Part shown: piece after piece, positions 55,201-63,467 of the stretch | How positions within the stretch are numbered: the first letter of the stretch is position 1 | Layout: every line of letters starts with the position of its first letter | From: Actinokineospora fastidiosa | Lineage (GTDB): Bacteria > Actinomycetota > Actinomycetes > Mycobacteriales > Pseudonocardiaceae | Direction: 5' to 3' | Assembly: GCF_014648415.1 (NCBI RefSeq) | Contig: NZ_BMRB01000003.1 | Location: forward strand, 434,001 to 498,000 | DNA length: 64,000 bases | Translations under genes and position numbers: made by a program | Notes under the pieces: generated by a model | The model's database searches: none | The model's input: only the letters and a program-made list of their open reading frames with translations | What the model was told of the DNA's origin: nothing

Positions 55201-57273
55201 GGCGCCATGGCCAAAGCCGCCTTGCGTGATCTAGACAGCTTGAATCGCTGTACCAACGCCAGGTTCAACGCCTTTCAACGGCTCGTCCACCGAGGACCGA
55301 GGTTCCATCAGGCGGCAGTCGACGGTATGTACGAACTCCTGGTTTTCCTGGTCTTTCCGATCCGGAATCTGACGCTCCTGTCGAGCACGTCCGACGGTCT
55401 GGGACCAGCGGCGCGGGGGAAGCTGGCCGACGCCCTGCTCCAAGTCGCGCGGCGCCCGGAGGTGACAGAGCGCGAGATGCACCTGCTGGCCGCCGCGCTG
55501 GCGGAACTCGACATCCTGTCGAACGATGACCAAGCCCAGTTGGTGCCGGAGCTGGATCTCGCGGTCAGCGCCCACCTTTCCGACTACTGGTGGGAAGAAC
55601 GGGTGCGGGAGCGCGTCCGCCTCGACGCGGGAACGTTGCCGGTCATCCGTGCGCTCATTGCGGACACCGACCTTCCTCGTCGCGCTCGCGAGGTCTGCGC
55701 GACGATCGTGGCGGAGGCTTGTCCCGACCAGTGCCGCGAGGCGATCAGCGAGCTGACCGACCAGGCCGACGACGAGTTCCTGTGGTTCACCTGGCGGATC
55801 GAGGCGATCATCCGCCTGGTGACCCTCGATTCCGGCGGCATGGACCATGTGTGGGCCGTGATGACGGATGAACGCCAGGCCATCGCGGACCGGGCGGAGG
55901 CCGCGTCCCGGGTGGGACGGCTCGCCCCCGAGTCCCGTGACACCGCGGTCGCCATCCTGCGCCGCTTGATCCAGGACCCGGCGCACACCGGAGCCGAACG
56001 ACAACGCGCCCTGCGCTGGCTGAGCGTCCTCCACGCCTTCGATCGCGTCGATCTGACGCAGATGAAGGTGGCGCTGTTGCGCGATCCCACCGTCCCGGCG
56101 GAGAACCGGAGTCTGCTGGCCCGTTCGCTCAGCGGGATCGAGGAGTTCGAGGCTCACCGCGCGTTGCTGGCCGATTCCACCGCTCCGCTGCGGTCGCGGG
56201 TGGCTGGGGTGAGTGAGTGGCGGAACCGCAGGCTGGCGGTGGAAGCCGAACAGGTGCTGCGGGAGGCGTTGGTCGCGCCGGAAACGTTGCCGTCCGAGCG
56301 GGTCGAGGCCGCCACGCTGCTCTCCGAGCTGTCGCCTCGCTTCGCTGAGGACGCTGCGGCCGTGCTGACGGGCCCGCGTGCGCGAATCGCTCGGGCCGGG
56401 CTCGGGCGGGGCTACCGGCAAGGCGTGCTGACCGAACTCCACCAGATCGTCACCGAGCCCGCGTGGCGTCCTCGCATTACGGCGGTGCGCCAGCTGTTGG
56501 AGATCTCCCCGATCCCCGCCGACGAGGTCACGGACAGTCTGCGGGAGCTGTGTGCGAACCCGCGCCTCTCGGACCGGGACCTGGTCGGCATCCGCTACGC
56601 GCTGCGGGCCCGGGACGGGCTCGCACCCGTGCGGAAGTTGCTCGACCGGCCCCGAGCGGCCACGCGGGTGGCCGCCGCGAAGGTGCTCGCCGATCACTCG
56701 GGGCCGGACCGGGCGGTTGGCGCGCGGGTGTTGGACGCCGTCGCCACCGATCGCGCGGGCCTGCCCGCCCTGCGCTGGTGGGCCGCCGACGATCTGATGC
56801 GCTTCGGTGAGCGGGGCAGGGAATGGGGAGCGGCGGCGCTTCGCGCGCTCATCGACGACGAGGACGTGCCGATGGGGACGCGGGTGAAGGCGGCGCGGTC
56901 GCTCGCCCGGCATCGGCCGGACCTGCGGGGCGGTCTGGTGCGCTGGCTTCGCCGGATCAGGACCGACAACCCGCTGCTGCGCGTCCAGGTGCTCGCGTGC
57001 GTCGCGTTGTTCGAGCCCTACGAAGGCGCGATTGCCTTGCAGGACATGGCTCGTGACGCGGCCCTGCCGCCCGGTGTTCGATTGCGGGCGGCCACGGCGA
57101 TGGTGGACGCGCACCGCGACTACCGGGAGCAGGCGGCCGTCGTCGCCCGGGATGTGGCGCGGGACAGCGCTGTCCCGCGCCACATCCGGGTCAAGGCTGC
57201 TCGGGCGCTCGCGCGGTGGAGTGCGGTGGGGCGGGACGAGGCGCGGGCGTTGCTGGTTGAGCTAAATCAGTGA
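52216..57273 (+). CDS. NACHT-HEAT NTPase with RHIM-like N-terminal motif
   Basis: The 1685-aa protein has a short N-terminal motif (residues 7-32; AIHGPIVQARDIHGDVHFHY) resembling bacterial amyloid signalling/RHIM-like segments. A NACHT NTPase follows with Walker A GGPGQGKST at 151-159, Walker B LLLVDGLDEV at 238-247 and a TTRP sensor near 275. Then come about 1200 residues of HEAT-like alpha repeats to the C-terminus. GTG at 52216 with GAGGGAG. Bacterial NACHT (bNACHT) proteins of this type defend against phages, but some are regulators. No separate effector gene with a matching motif is seen next to it. Its middle part is less GC-rich than the neighbours. Confidence 0.88.
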   Translation: MEPDRTVANHIDGAIHGPIVQARDIHGDVHFHYAEPAAPVAHTPPEDWCALPPPPDEVRSLLQAQVSAAQEMPYRLPGARRPSLDTVYVRQDLGHGSEEKSTHQHRPEPILDARGHLTESPRTPVIRLTVRPPARTVRKALDDDDNLIVTGGPGQGKSTLSLRLAADIAARWLASSDEEPLTEPVVPLRLTARELATRLTLPFSEALAESARAEYGALLACHPTAATLGDRVVGCRWLLLVDGLDEVADATERDHLVRVLAGWATPDSPYRLVLTTRPIEGASLAPVQRIGAARYELQPFDEEALRRFAINWFTDDPAASRFLRQVRAAHLDELVRVPLLATIAAIVFERTDNRPLPDNQYELYESYLKFLRSGHTVRSAFQPFCDPLLEHLGRVRLEADTSLTTAAQEWVREHVPDLPADWTEELSTYLTAAGPLVRRAGDLRFLHHSFAEHLAATAEARLLPDHFDADHPAFARLLHVARVPERGRHARAVLLHHTHLHPTEADRLVGWLHSGWAEEHLLAARLLAWHIPASAEAMTAFLATVRDWAMTTQHQAGDILAEASRAAHHPGLAAWLLALMRDDAAPWRSRVEAAAALATRLRAEAAEALSLLRSVTTDTTIAVADRLAAAEALSECGGDEQEVAERGLLSVLDDPRATAATSRPAAVVLSGLSPNGRAHAVAALETIIDDPWSPDDWCVEAATGLIEIGVEHQERAIAVFRRVLTTRTTMQAGIREAAVALASLGPLHTEEAVNALTELADNRRVDYWARIAACDALAELGPGPRSAAIDRLLALSREFDPRPVDRYRCARSLAALGLHAQALELLRITASAKSVHVFSDLYWVISIIAELSPEHQAEVNDLIDQLLDDQQFQLATPSAWGSLAALGGPRGQQSVDLLTRLLADRSARTSDRLSAASALADLGPEFHAEVSQHLLEIAESGRSPGNRWTAWQRLRELRPELRGRASAELLALLGPHEVDSWESSGQDHTYHRYDSGAMAKAALRDLDSLNRCTNARFNAFQRLVHRGPRFHQAAVDGMYELLVFLVFPIRNLTLLSSTSDGLGPAARGKLADALLQVARRPEVTEREMHLLAAALAELDILSNDDQAQLVPELDLAVSAHLSDYWWEERVRERVRLDAGTLPVIRALIADTDLPRRAREVCATIVAEACPDQCREAISELTDQADDEFLWFTWRIEAIIRLVTLDSGGMDHVWAVMTDERQAIADRAEAASRVGRLAPESRDTAVAILRRLIQDPAHTGAERQRALRWLSVLHAFDRVDLTQMKVALLRDPTVPAENRSLLARSLSGIEEFEAHRALLADSTAPLRSRVAGVSEWRNRRLAVEAEQVLREALVAPETLPSERVEAATLLSELSPRFAEDAAAVLTGPRARIARAGLGRGYRQGVLTELHQIVTEPAWRPRITAVRQLLEISPIPADEVTDSLRELCANPRLSDRDLVGIRYALRARDGLAPVRKLLDRPRAATRVAAAKVLADHSGPDRAVGARVLDAVATDRAGLPALRWWAADDLMRFGERGREWGAAALRALIDDEDVPMGTRVKAARSLARHRPDLRGGLVRWLRRIRTDNPLLRVQVLACVALFEPYEGAIALQDMARDAALPPGVRLRAATAMVDAHRDYREQAAVVARDVARDSAVPRHIRVKAARALARWSAVGRDEARALLVELNQ

Positions 57274-58296
57274 CGGGTTGAGTCGGGCGAAGCCTTCCTG
57301 GCGCTGGTAAGGGAAGTACGGGTAGGGCGCGGTCCGCGCGCTGGCTTTGTCCAGGTGGGCAAGCTGGTCCGGCGTCAGCTGCCAGCCGACGGCGCCGAGG
57401 TTGTCGCGGAGTTGGGCCTCGGTGCGGGCGCCGATGATGACCGAGGACACCGTGGGACGGGTCAGGAGCCAGTTGATGGCGATCTGCGGGATCGTCTTGC
57501 CGGTCTCCGCCGCGATCTCGGTCAGGGCGTCGACCACGTCGTACAGGAGGGCGTCGTCGACCGGTGGGCCGAAGTCGGCGGTGTCGTGGAGGCGGCTGGT
57601 GGCGGGGAGGGGCTGGTCGCGGCGGACCCTGCCGGTGAGGCGGCCCCAGCCGAGGGGGCTCCAGACCAGCGCTCCGACGCCCTGGTCGTGGCCGAGCGGC
57701 ATCAGTTCCCACTCGTAGTCGCGGCCGATCAGGGAGTAGTAGACCTGGTGGGCGACATAACGCGGGTGGTGGTGCTTCTCGGCCAGGGACAACGACTTCA
57801 TGAGCTGCCAGCCTGCGAAGTTGGACACGCCCAGGTAGCGGATTTTGCCCGCGCGGACGAGGTCGTGGAGGGTGTCGAGGACTTCCTCGACGGGGGTGCC
57901 CGCGTCGAAGGCATGGAGTTGGAAGAGGTCGAGGTAGTCGGTGTCCAGGCGGCGCAGGGCGGCTTCGGTGGCCTTGATCAGGCGCGAGCGGGACGAGCCC
58001 GCGTCGGCCGGGCCGTCGCCGGTGGGGAGGGTTGCCTTGGTGGACAACAGGACGCGGTCGCGACGGCCCTTGACCGCAGCGCCGAGGACCTCCTCGGACG
58101 CGCCGTCGGAGTAGACGTCGGCGGTGTCGAACATGGTGACGCCCGCGTCCAAGCACAGGTCCACGAGGTTGCGCGCCTCGTCGACCCCGGTGTCGCCCCA
58201 CGCGCCGAACAGGGGGCCGCGCCCGCCGAACGTGCCCGCGCCGAGGCTCAGCGCGGGGACCAGCAGGCCGGACGCGCCCAATCGACGATGCTCCAT
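57262..58296 (-). CDS. Aldo/keto reductase
   Basis: The 344-aa NADPH-dependent reductase has the AKR barrel with D and Y of VTMFDTADVYSDGASE, K of LLSTKA, H in LFQLHAFD, and the NADP end IIGARTEAQLRDNLGAVGW. It reduces carbonyl compounds. Its 3' end overlaps the end of the NACHT gene by 12 bp on the other strand. It is divergent from a TetR gene, with two operator-like repeats between them, so probably repressed by it. Confidence 0.92.
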   Translation of the reverse strand: MEHRRLGASGLLVPALSLGAGTFGGRGPLFGAWGDTGVDEARNLVDLCLDAGVTMFDTADVYSDGASEEVLGAAVKGRRDRVLLSTKATLPTGDGPADAGSSRSRLIKATEAALRRLDTDYLDLFQLHAFDAGTPVEEVLDTLHDLVRAGKIRYLGVSNFAGWQLMKSLSLAEKHHHPRYVAHQVYYSLIGRDYEWELMPLGHDQGVGALVWSPLGWGRLTGRVRRDQPLPATSRLHDTADFGPPVDDALLYDVVDALTEIAAETGKTIPQIAINWLLTRPTVSSVIIGARTEAQLRDNLGAVGWQLTPDQLAHLDKASARTAPYPYFPYQRQEGFARLNPSLI

Positions 58297-58309
58297 GATT
58301 CCTCCCCAG

Positions 58310-58366
58310 TTAACGGTACTGTGGTGCCGTTAAGGTAGCACACTTAAAGGAACTGGAGTCCCGTTA
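58310..58366. promoter_or_regulatory. Two TetR operator-like repeats
   Basis: O1 at 58310-58333: TTAACGGTAC and GTGCCGTTAA around TGTG (one mismatch). O2 at 58344-58366: TTAAAGGAACT and AGTCCCGTTA around G (imperfect). They are 10 bp apart between the aldo/keto reductase and tetR starts; O2 reaches the tetR start codon. Confidence 0.65.
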
Positions 58367-58953
58367 TGACGCGCCCAGGCGGTCGGACCGCACGCGTCCG
58401 CGCACAGGTCCTCCGGGCGACGGGCGACGCGCTGGCCGAACAGGGCTTTGCCCACCTCGACCTCGCCGACATCGCCCGTCGTGCCGATGTGGGCAAGACG
58501 ACCGTCTACCGGCGCTGGGGCAGCGTGACCGCGTTGGTGGCCGATCTGCTGATCGACATGGCGGAGGAGTCGTCACCCCGCAGCGACACGGGAAGTCTGC
58601 TCGGCGACCTGCGGGCGAACGCCGACCTCGTGCTGCGCACGCTGACCGACCCCCGGCAGGGCAGGCTGTTCACGTCGATCATCGCGGCGGCGACGTGCGA
58701 CGTGCAGGCAGCGGAGGCCTTGCACGGCTTCTACGCCACCCGGGTCGCCGAGTGGGCCCCCTGCGTCGAGCGGGCGATCGAGCGGGGCGAGGCGCCCGAG
58801 GGCACCGACGCGCAGGCGGTGATCCGGGCGGTGTCGGCGCCGCTGTACTACCACTTGCTGACGACGGGGCGCATCGATCCGTCGGTCGCCGACCAGGCCG
58901 CCACTGCCGCGGCAGTGGCCGCGCGGGCGGGGGTGTTCGTCTGCCAGGATTGA
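58366..58953 (+). CDS. TetR-family regulator
   Basis: A 195-aa protein with TetR helix-turn-helix (about 8-55, TARVRAQVLRATGDAL to VGKTTVYRRWGSVTA) and a TetR_C_11/16-type ligand domain. The ATG follows GGAG. Divergent from the aldo/keto reductase; probably controls both. A VanZ gene follows in the same direction 15 bp on. Confidence 0.9.
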   Translation: MTRPGGRTARVRAQVLRATGDALAEQGFAHLDLADIARRADVGKTTVYRRWGSVTALVADLLIDMAEESSPRSDTGSLLGDLRANADLVLRTLTDPRQGRLFTSIIAAATCDVQAAEALHGFYATRVAEWAPCVERAIERGEAPEGTDAQAVIRAVSAPLYYHLLTTGRIDPSVADQAATAAAVAARAGVFVCQD

Positions 58954-58968
58954 TCTCGGGGGGATCAC

Positions 58969-59499
58969 ATGGAGATGCTGTGGCGGCTGTTCGGCGACGT
59001 GCTGCCGCTGACATTGTTCGCGTTGCCGGTGGTGATCGTGCTCGCGTGCGCGCTGGCGGCACTGCGGAGACGCCGGGGAGCGTGGCGGCTCATCGTGGCG
59101 GACGTGCTGGTGATGATGGCCGCGCTACCGGTGGCATACCTGGTGTTCGTCCCGGTGGGCGGCGGCGAGCGCACGTCGGTGAGCCTGATCCCGGGCGCGG
59201 ACCTGTTCGGCGCCTACGACGAGATCACGGTCTGGCGCTTGGTGGGCAACCTGTTCCTGCTGATGCCGCTGGGGATGATCGCCCCACTGCGATGGCGGTG
59301 GTTGCGCTCGATGAAGCGAGTAGCCCTGTCAAGCGCGTGCGTGGCGGTGGGGATAGAGCTGGGGCAGTGGTTGCTACCGGTGGGCCGCGTCGTCGCGTTC
59401 GACGACGCACTGCTCAACTTCACGGGCGCAACACTGGGCGCGGCGGTGACGTGGGCGTGGTGGCGCGACCGCGCCCCGGCTCGTCACATGGAGGTTTGA
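58969..59499 (+). CDS. VanZ-like membrane protein
   Basis: The 176-aa protein has five TM segments and the VanZ-family features GNLFLLMPLGM, IELGQWLLPVGR and DDALLNFTGATLG. VanZ-like proteins confer low-level teicoplanin/lipoglycopeptide tolerance in some species; most have no tested role. Start ATG with GGGGG upstream. It is convergent with the HEPN gene, overlapping its end by 16 bp. Confidence 0.88.
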   Translation: MEMLWRLFGDVLPLTLFALPVVIVLACALAALRRRRGAWRLIVADVLVMMAALPVAYLVFVPVGGGERTSVSLIPGADLFGAYDEITVWRLVGNLFLLMPLGMIAPLRWRWLRSMKRVALSSACVAVGIELGQWLLPVGRVVAFDDALLNFTGATLGAAVTWAWWRDRAPARHMEV

Positions 59500-59882
59500 G
59501 TCCGACGAGCCTTGTCGATCAACGACTCGGCAGCGCGCCCCGCGCGTTTGAACTCGTCCGGGGTGGCCGGAGTGTGGCCGTATCCCGACTTCGTCTTCAG
59601 CCGCAGGAGGGCGCCGAGGTGCCTGCTCGCCTCACGGTCGACCTTGGACAGCAGGCTGACCGCGTCATTGTGGCTCTCGCCTTGGGCGTGTTCGCCCAAG
59701 GCAGCGCAGCAGAGGACATCAGCCGCTGCGATGCCCGCGTGGACGCACAGTGTCACGTACGCGTCTGCGATGTCGTCGTGCTGATCGGCTAGATCGGCGA
59801 TCAGACTGGCCGCAGCGTAGAACTGTTCTGCCTTGCGCCGTCGGCCTTGCCGCATACGGGCGTCGCACGGGGTAGTGCGCAC
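59484..59882 (-). CDS. HEPN-like protein, toxin candidate
   Basis: The 132-aa helical protein resembles HEPN nucleases of the SAV_6107-like type: AEQFYAAASLIADLADQHDDIADAYVTL, then AADVLCCAALGEHAQG and RLKTKSGYGH near the C-terminus. A canonical RX4-6H is not exact (R then H nine residues on), so nuclease activity is uncertain. It follows a nucleotidyltransferase gene by 4 bp, as in MNT-HEPN toxin-antitoxin pairs. The start GTG at 59882 was chosen by spacing; an ATG nine codons later is possible. Confidence 0.72.
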   Translation of the reverse strand: MRTTPCDARMRQGRRRKAEQFYAAASLIADLADQHDDIADAYVTLCVHAGIAAADVLCCAALGEHAQGESHNDAVSLLSKVDREASRHLGALLRLKTKSGYGHTPATPDEFKRAGRAAESLIDKARRTQTSM

Positions 59883-59886
59883 GCGG

Positions 59887-60504
59887 TCAACCTGTCCTTC
59901 CTTGTACGTGCTTAACGAGCCAGGCCGAATTTCCAGCCACGGTCAGGCCGTGGTCGAGGACGTCCCGCAGGACCGGTTCGTCAGCCCCGCGGCTGACGAC
60001 GTCGGCGACGGTGAACGTCAGCGCGCGGGCGTCATTGCCGGTCCACCGGGTCACCTCGTCCTCCAGAGCGCCGACTCGCTCCTCCCAGGGCGCGCCGTCT
60101 TCCGGCAGCACCAGAAGCAGATCGATGTCGCTGTCAGGGGTCATCGAGCCGCGAGCGGCTGAGCCGAACACGGCGGCGTACACCGGCGGAGTCGGCCAAC
60201 TGGCGAGGCGGTTCGACAGGCGCTCCAGGAAGGTCTGCTGGATGTGGGCAAGCGCGAGAACGGGCTCGGCGGCGAGGTGGTCGCGGTTGAGCCGGTAGCT
60301 GTAGACGTTGCCTACCTGCTCTGTCAGCACGGTTCCCTGATCGGTGAGCCGCCGGAGCACCTTGCGCAGCCCTTCCGCGGAGCGCTGGGGAAGCACTCGG
60401 CGCAACTGACCGACGGTGAGGGCGGTTTCGGTCCTGGCCAGCAGGAAGAGCACATCCCCGTCGAGAGTGGGGGTCACGGTCGCCAGCGGTCGTCCCAGCT
60501 CCAC
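59887..60504 (-). CDS. wHTH-nucleotidyltransferase, antitoxin candidate
   Basis: The 205-aa protein has an N-terminal winged helix (about 10-75, TVGQLRRVLPQRSAEGLRKVLR) and a minimal nucleotidyltransferase (about 105-190) with GSAARG and DSDID, the Mg site. In MntA-HepT (type VII) modules, such an enzyme AMPylates or blocks the HEPN toxin. Here it also has its own DNA-binding domain, and a perfect inverted repeat with TATA-like core lies just before its start; autorepression is likely. Confidence 0.82.
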   Translation of the reverse strand: MELGRPLATVTPTLDGDVLFLLARTETALTVGQLRRVLPQRSAEGLRKVLRRLTDQGTVLTEQVGNVYSYRLNRDHLAAEPVLALAHIQQTFLERLSNRLASWPTPPVYAAVFGSAARGSMTPDSDIDLLLVLPEDGAPWEERVGALEDEVTRWTGNDARALTFTVADVVSRGADEPVLRDVLDHGLTVAGNSAWLVKHVQGRTG

Positions 60505-60519
60505 GAGACCTCCAATGCC

Positions 60520-60549
60520 AACTATAGTGTGCGAACACCCACTATAGTT
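60520..60549. promoter_or_regulatory. Perfect 10-10-10 operator before NTase-HEPN pair
   Basis: Arms AACTATAGTG and CACTATAGTT (10 bp, perfect) enclose TGCGAACACC. The site is 16 bp upstream of the NTase start and includes TATAGT, a possible -10. The AT-rich arms stand out in this GC-rich DNA. Probably the target of the wHTH-NTase itself. Confidence 0.8.
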
Positions 60550-60555
60550 GCCGCG

Positions 60556-60729
60556 CTAGCGCGGCGCACGGAAGCGCGGTCGCCTCACAGCCCGGATCAA
60601 CGCTCTGACGTCCGAGCGAAGCACCGGCCCCTCAGGGTTCTTCGAGTCGCGGATGGCGTCGAGGGTGTTGGACAGTTCGACGCAGCTTGCGCCGTTCACG
60701 CTATGGGTCGACTTGCGCCAATCGGTCAC
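60556..60729 (-). CDS. DUF397 protein
   Basis: The 57-aa protein reads VTDWRKSTHSVNGASCVELS..., then ...LDAIRDSKNPEGPVL, which is the DUF397 signature. It begins inside the 3' end of the upstream XRE gene (GGAGG 6 nt before the GTG at 60729, another GTG one codon earlier). DUF397 proteins always sit next to DUF5753 XRE regulators and may act as antitoxin-like partners or effectors in differentiation. Confidence 0.85.
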   Translation of the reverse strand: MTDWRKSTHSVNGASCVELSNTLDAIRDSKNPEGPVLRSDVRALIRAVRRPRFRAPR

Positions 60730-61567
60730 CACGGGCCTCCGTTCGCTGCACCAGAGCGGCGACCAGACGCAGCGAGTCGTCCATGCTCAGGGCAGCTCGG
60801 AGGCTGGCTTCCGCCGCCTGCCGGTAGGCGTTCACGTCTTCCGGCCTGTGCAGCCAGACCATGGAGCGTCCGGTCTCGATGAACACGCTCTTGATCAGGT
60901 TAACACCGGAGATCACGTGGAAGGAGCCGTCCAACCCGGGGTACCAATCGGCGTCGAAGGGCAGGATCCGCAGCTCGATGTTGGCGCGCCTGCCCAGCGT
61001 GAGCAGGTAGCGGAGCTGGTTGTGGAGGACCTTGGCTCCGCCGATCCGCTGGTACAGCGCGGCTTGGCCGATCAGGGCCGTGTAGTGGGCCGGAATCGGC
61101 CGGAGGATCACCTCCTTGCGGCGGTTCCGGAGCGCTACTCGGGCCTCGACCTCCGCCGCGGAGAGTCCTGCGCGCACCATCATCGCCCGCGCGTATTCCG
61201 TGGTTTGCAGGAGACCGGGGATCATTGTGGGCAAAAGTTCGAGAAGGGTGGCCGCGTTCTGCTCGTATTCGACGAAAGCGGCTAGTTGCTGTCGGCGTTC
61301 CGGGAGGGTCGTGGCGATCCACTGGTCGGCCGGACTGGCCTGGACGAGGGTCATGATGTCCTGGTACTGCTCGCCGACGACGCCCAGGGTTGCCAGGATG
61401 CGGGCTACCTGGTCCGGCCTCGGTGTGCGGTAGCCGGTCTCCCAGCGGGACAGCATCGCCGGGTCGACGCCCATCTGCCCCGCGAAGTCCCGCAGGGTGA
61501 TGTCATTGTTCTGCCGGGCAGCGCGCAGGGCGCTGCCGAGCGCGAAGGTCTTGGGGGATTTCGGCAC
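60701..61567 (-). CDS. XRE regulator with DUF5753
   Basis: A 288-aa protein with a Cro/C1 helix-turn-helix (about 12-67, LGSALRAARQNNDITLRDFAG, DPAMLSRWETGYRTPRP) and the DUF5753 domain (about 95-275, including MIPGLLQTTEYARAMM). It overlaps the DUF397 gene. These pairs are multi-copy in actinomycetes and act in development and antibiotic control (WhiJ/BldB type); target unknown. Just upstream is cysM. Confidence 0.9.
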   Translation of the reverse strand: MPKSPKTFALGSALRAARQNNDITLRDFAGQMGVDPAMLSRWETGYRTPRPDQVARILATLGVVGEQYQDIMTLVQASPADQWIATTLPERRQQLAAFVEYEQNAATLLELLPTMIPGLLQTTEYARAMMVRAGLSAAEVEARVALRNRRKEVILRPIPAHYTALIGQAALYQRIGGAKVLHNQLRYLLTLGRRANIELRILPFDADWYPGLDGSFHVISGVNLIKSVFIETGRSMVWLHRPEDVNAYRQAAEASLRAALSMDDSLRLVAALVQRTEARGDRLAQVDP

Positions 61568-61661
61568 TCATCCACGCTAGCCAACGCGCTCGGCGGCTTC
61601 CCGCTCAAACAAAGAGAATCACCGACAAGAAGCGTTTCCTACCGGCAACGGGCTAATGCGG

Positions 61662-62618
<957 letters not shown>

Positions 62619-62891
62619 TCAGCCGCCCGCGACGGCCGGGAGGATGGTCACGTTGTCGCCGTCGGCCACCTTGGCCTCCAGGCCACCGGCGAAGCGCACG
62701 TCCTCGTCGTTGACGTAGACGTTCACGAAGCGGTGCAGGGTGCCGTCCTTGACCAGCCTGGCCTTGAGGCCGCCGTGGTTGGCCTCCAGGTTGTCGATCA
62801 CCTCGGCCAGGGTGGCGCCCGCCGCGGAGACGGTCTTCTCGCCGCCGGTGTGGGTGCGCAGGATGGTCGGGATCGAGACGGTCACGGCCAT
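62619..62891 (-). CDS. cysO: CysO sulfur carrier protein
   Basis: A 90-aa ubiquitin/MoaD-like protein ending in GG. The C-terminal glycine is thiocarboxylated (by MoeZ) and carries sulfur to CysM. Features include VTVSIPTILRTHTGGEKTVS and the beta-grasp end DGDNVTILPAVAGG. GGAGG precedes the ATG. It stands between mec and cysM as in Mycobacterium. Confidence 0.95.
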   Translation of the reverse strand: MAVTVSIPTILRTHTGGEKTVSAAGATLAEVIDNLEANHGGLKARLVKDGTLHRFVNVYVNDEDVRFAGGLEAKVADGDNVTILPAVAGG

Positions 62892-62957
62892 GGGGGAACC
62901 TCCGGTTGGATAACGCTGATTCGATAAGGAAAAACGCCCGCGGAACGGCGGGTATTC

Positions 62958-63422
62958 CTAGCCGCGCTCGGGCACGTCGTCAGGACCGGTGTGGGCGAAC
63001 CGGTAGGACTCGACGACCTCGACGGGCTCCTCGGTGACGACGCCGTCGACGATGCGGTACGACCGCAGCTCGTGGACCTCGGGGTCGCGGGTGGAGACCA
63101 GCACGTAGTGCGCGTCGGGTTCGGAGGCGTAGGAGATGTCCGTGCGCGACGGGTAGGCCTCGGTGGCGGTGTGCGAGTGGTAGATGACCACCGGCACCTC
63201 GTCACGGGAGTCCATGTCGCGGTAGAGGCGCAGCAGATCGGTCGAGTCGAACTCGTAGAACGTGGGCGAACGCGCGGCGTTGAGCATCGGGATGAACCGC
63301 TCGGGGCGGTCGGAGCCCTCCGGACCGGCGATCACGCCGCATGCCTCGTCCGGGTGGTCGCGGCGGGCGTGGGCCACCATCGCGTCCACGAGGTCTCGGC
63401 GGATCTGCAGCACGACGCCCAT
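62958..63422 (-). CDS. mec: Mec-type JAMM metalloprotease
   Basis: A 154-aa JAB1/MPN protease with the zinc motif: an early Glu (ACGVIAG segment with DEA), HSH in IYHSHTATEA and S/D in PSRTD. In Mycobacterium Mec+ cuts the CysO-cysteine adduct made by CysM, freeing cysteine and CysO. ATG start; the gene is followed by cysO. Confidence 0.93.
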   Translation of the reverse strand: MGVVLQIRRDLVDAMVAHARRDHPDEACGVIAGPEGSDRPERFIPMLNAARSPTFYEFDSTDLLRLYRDMDSRDEVPVVIYHSHTATEAYPSRTDISYASEPDAHYVLVSTRDPEVHELRSYRIVDGVVTEEPVEVVESYRFAHTGPDDVPERG

Positions 63423-63467
63423 CCTACTGCGCGGATGGGGTGCTCCCAGTCCGTGGGAGAGGGCACG

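Noticed and set aside
55231-57183. Long minus-strand frame opposite the NACHT gene
   Set aside because: Antisense shadow; the plus strand has clear NACHT and HEAT features.
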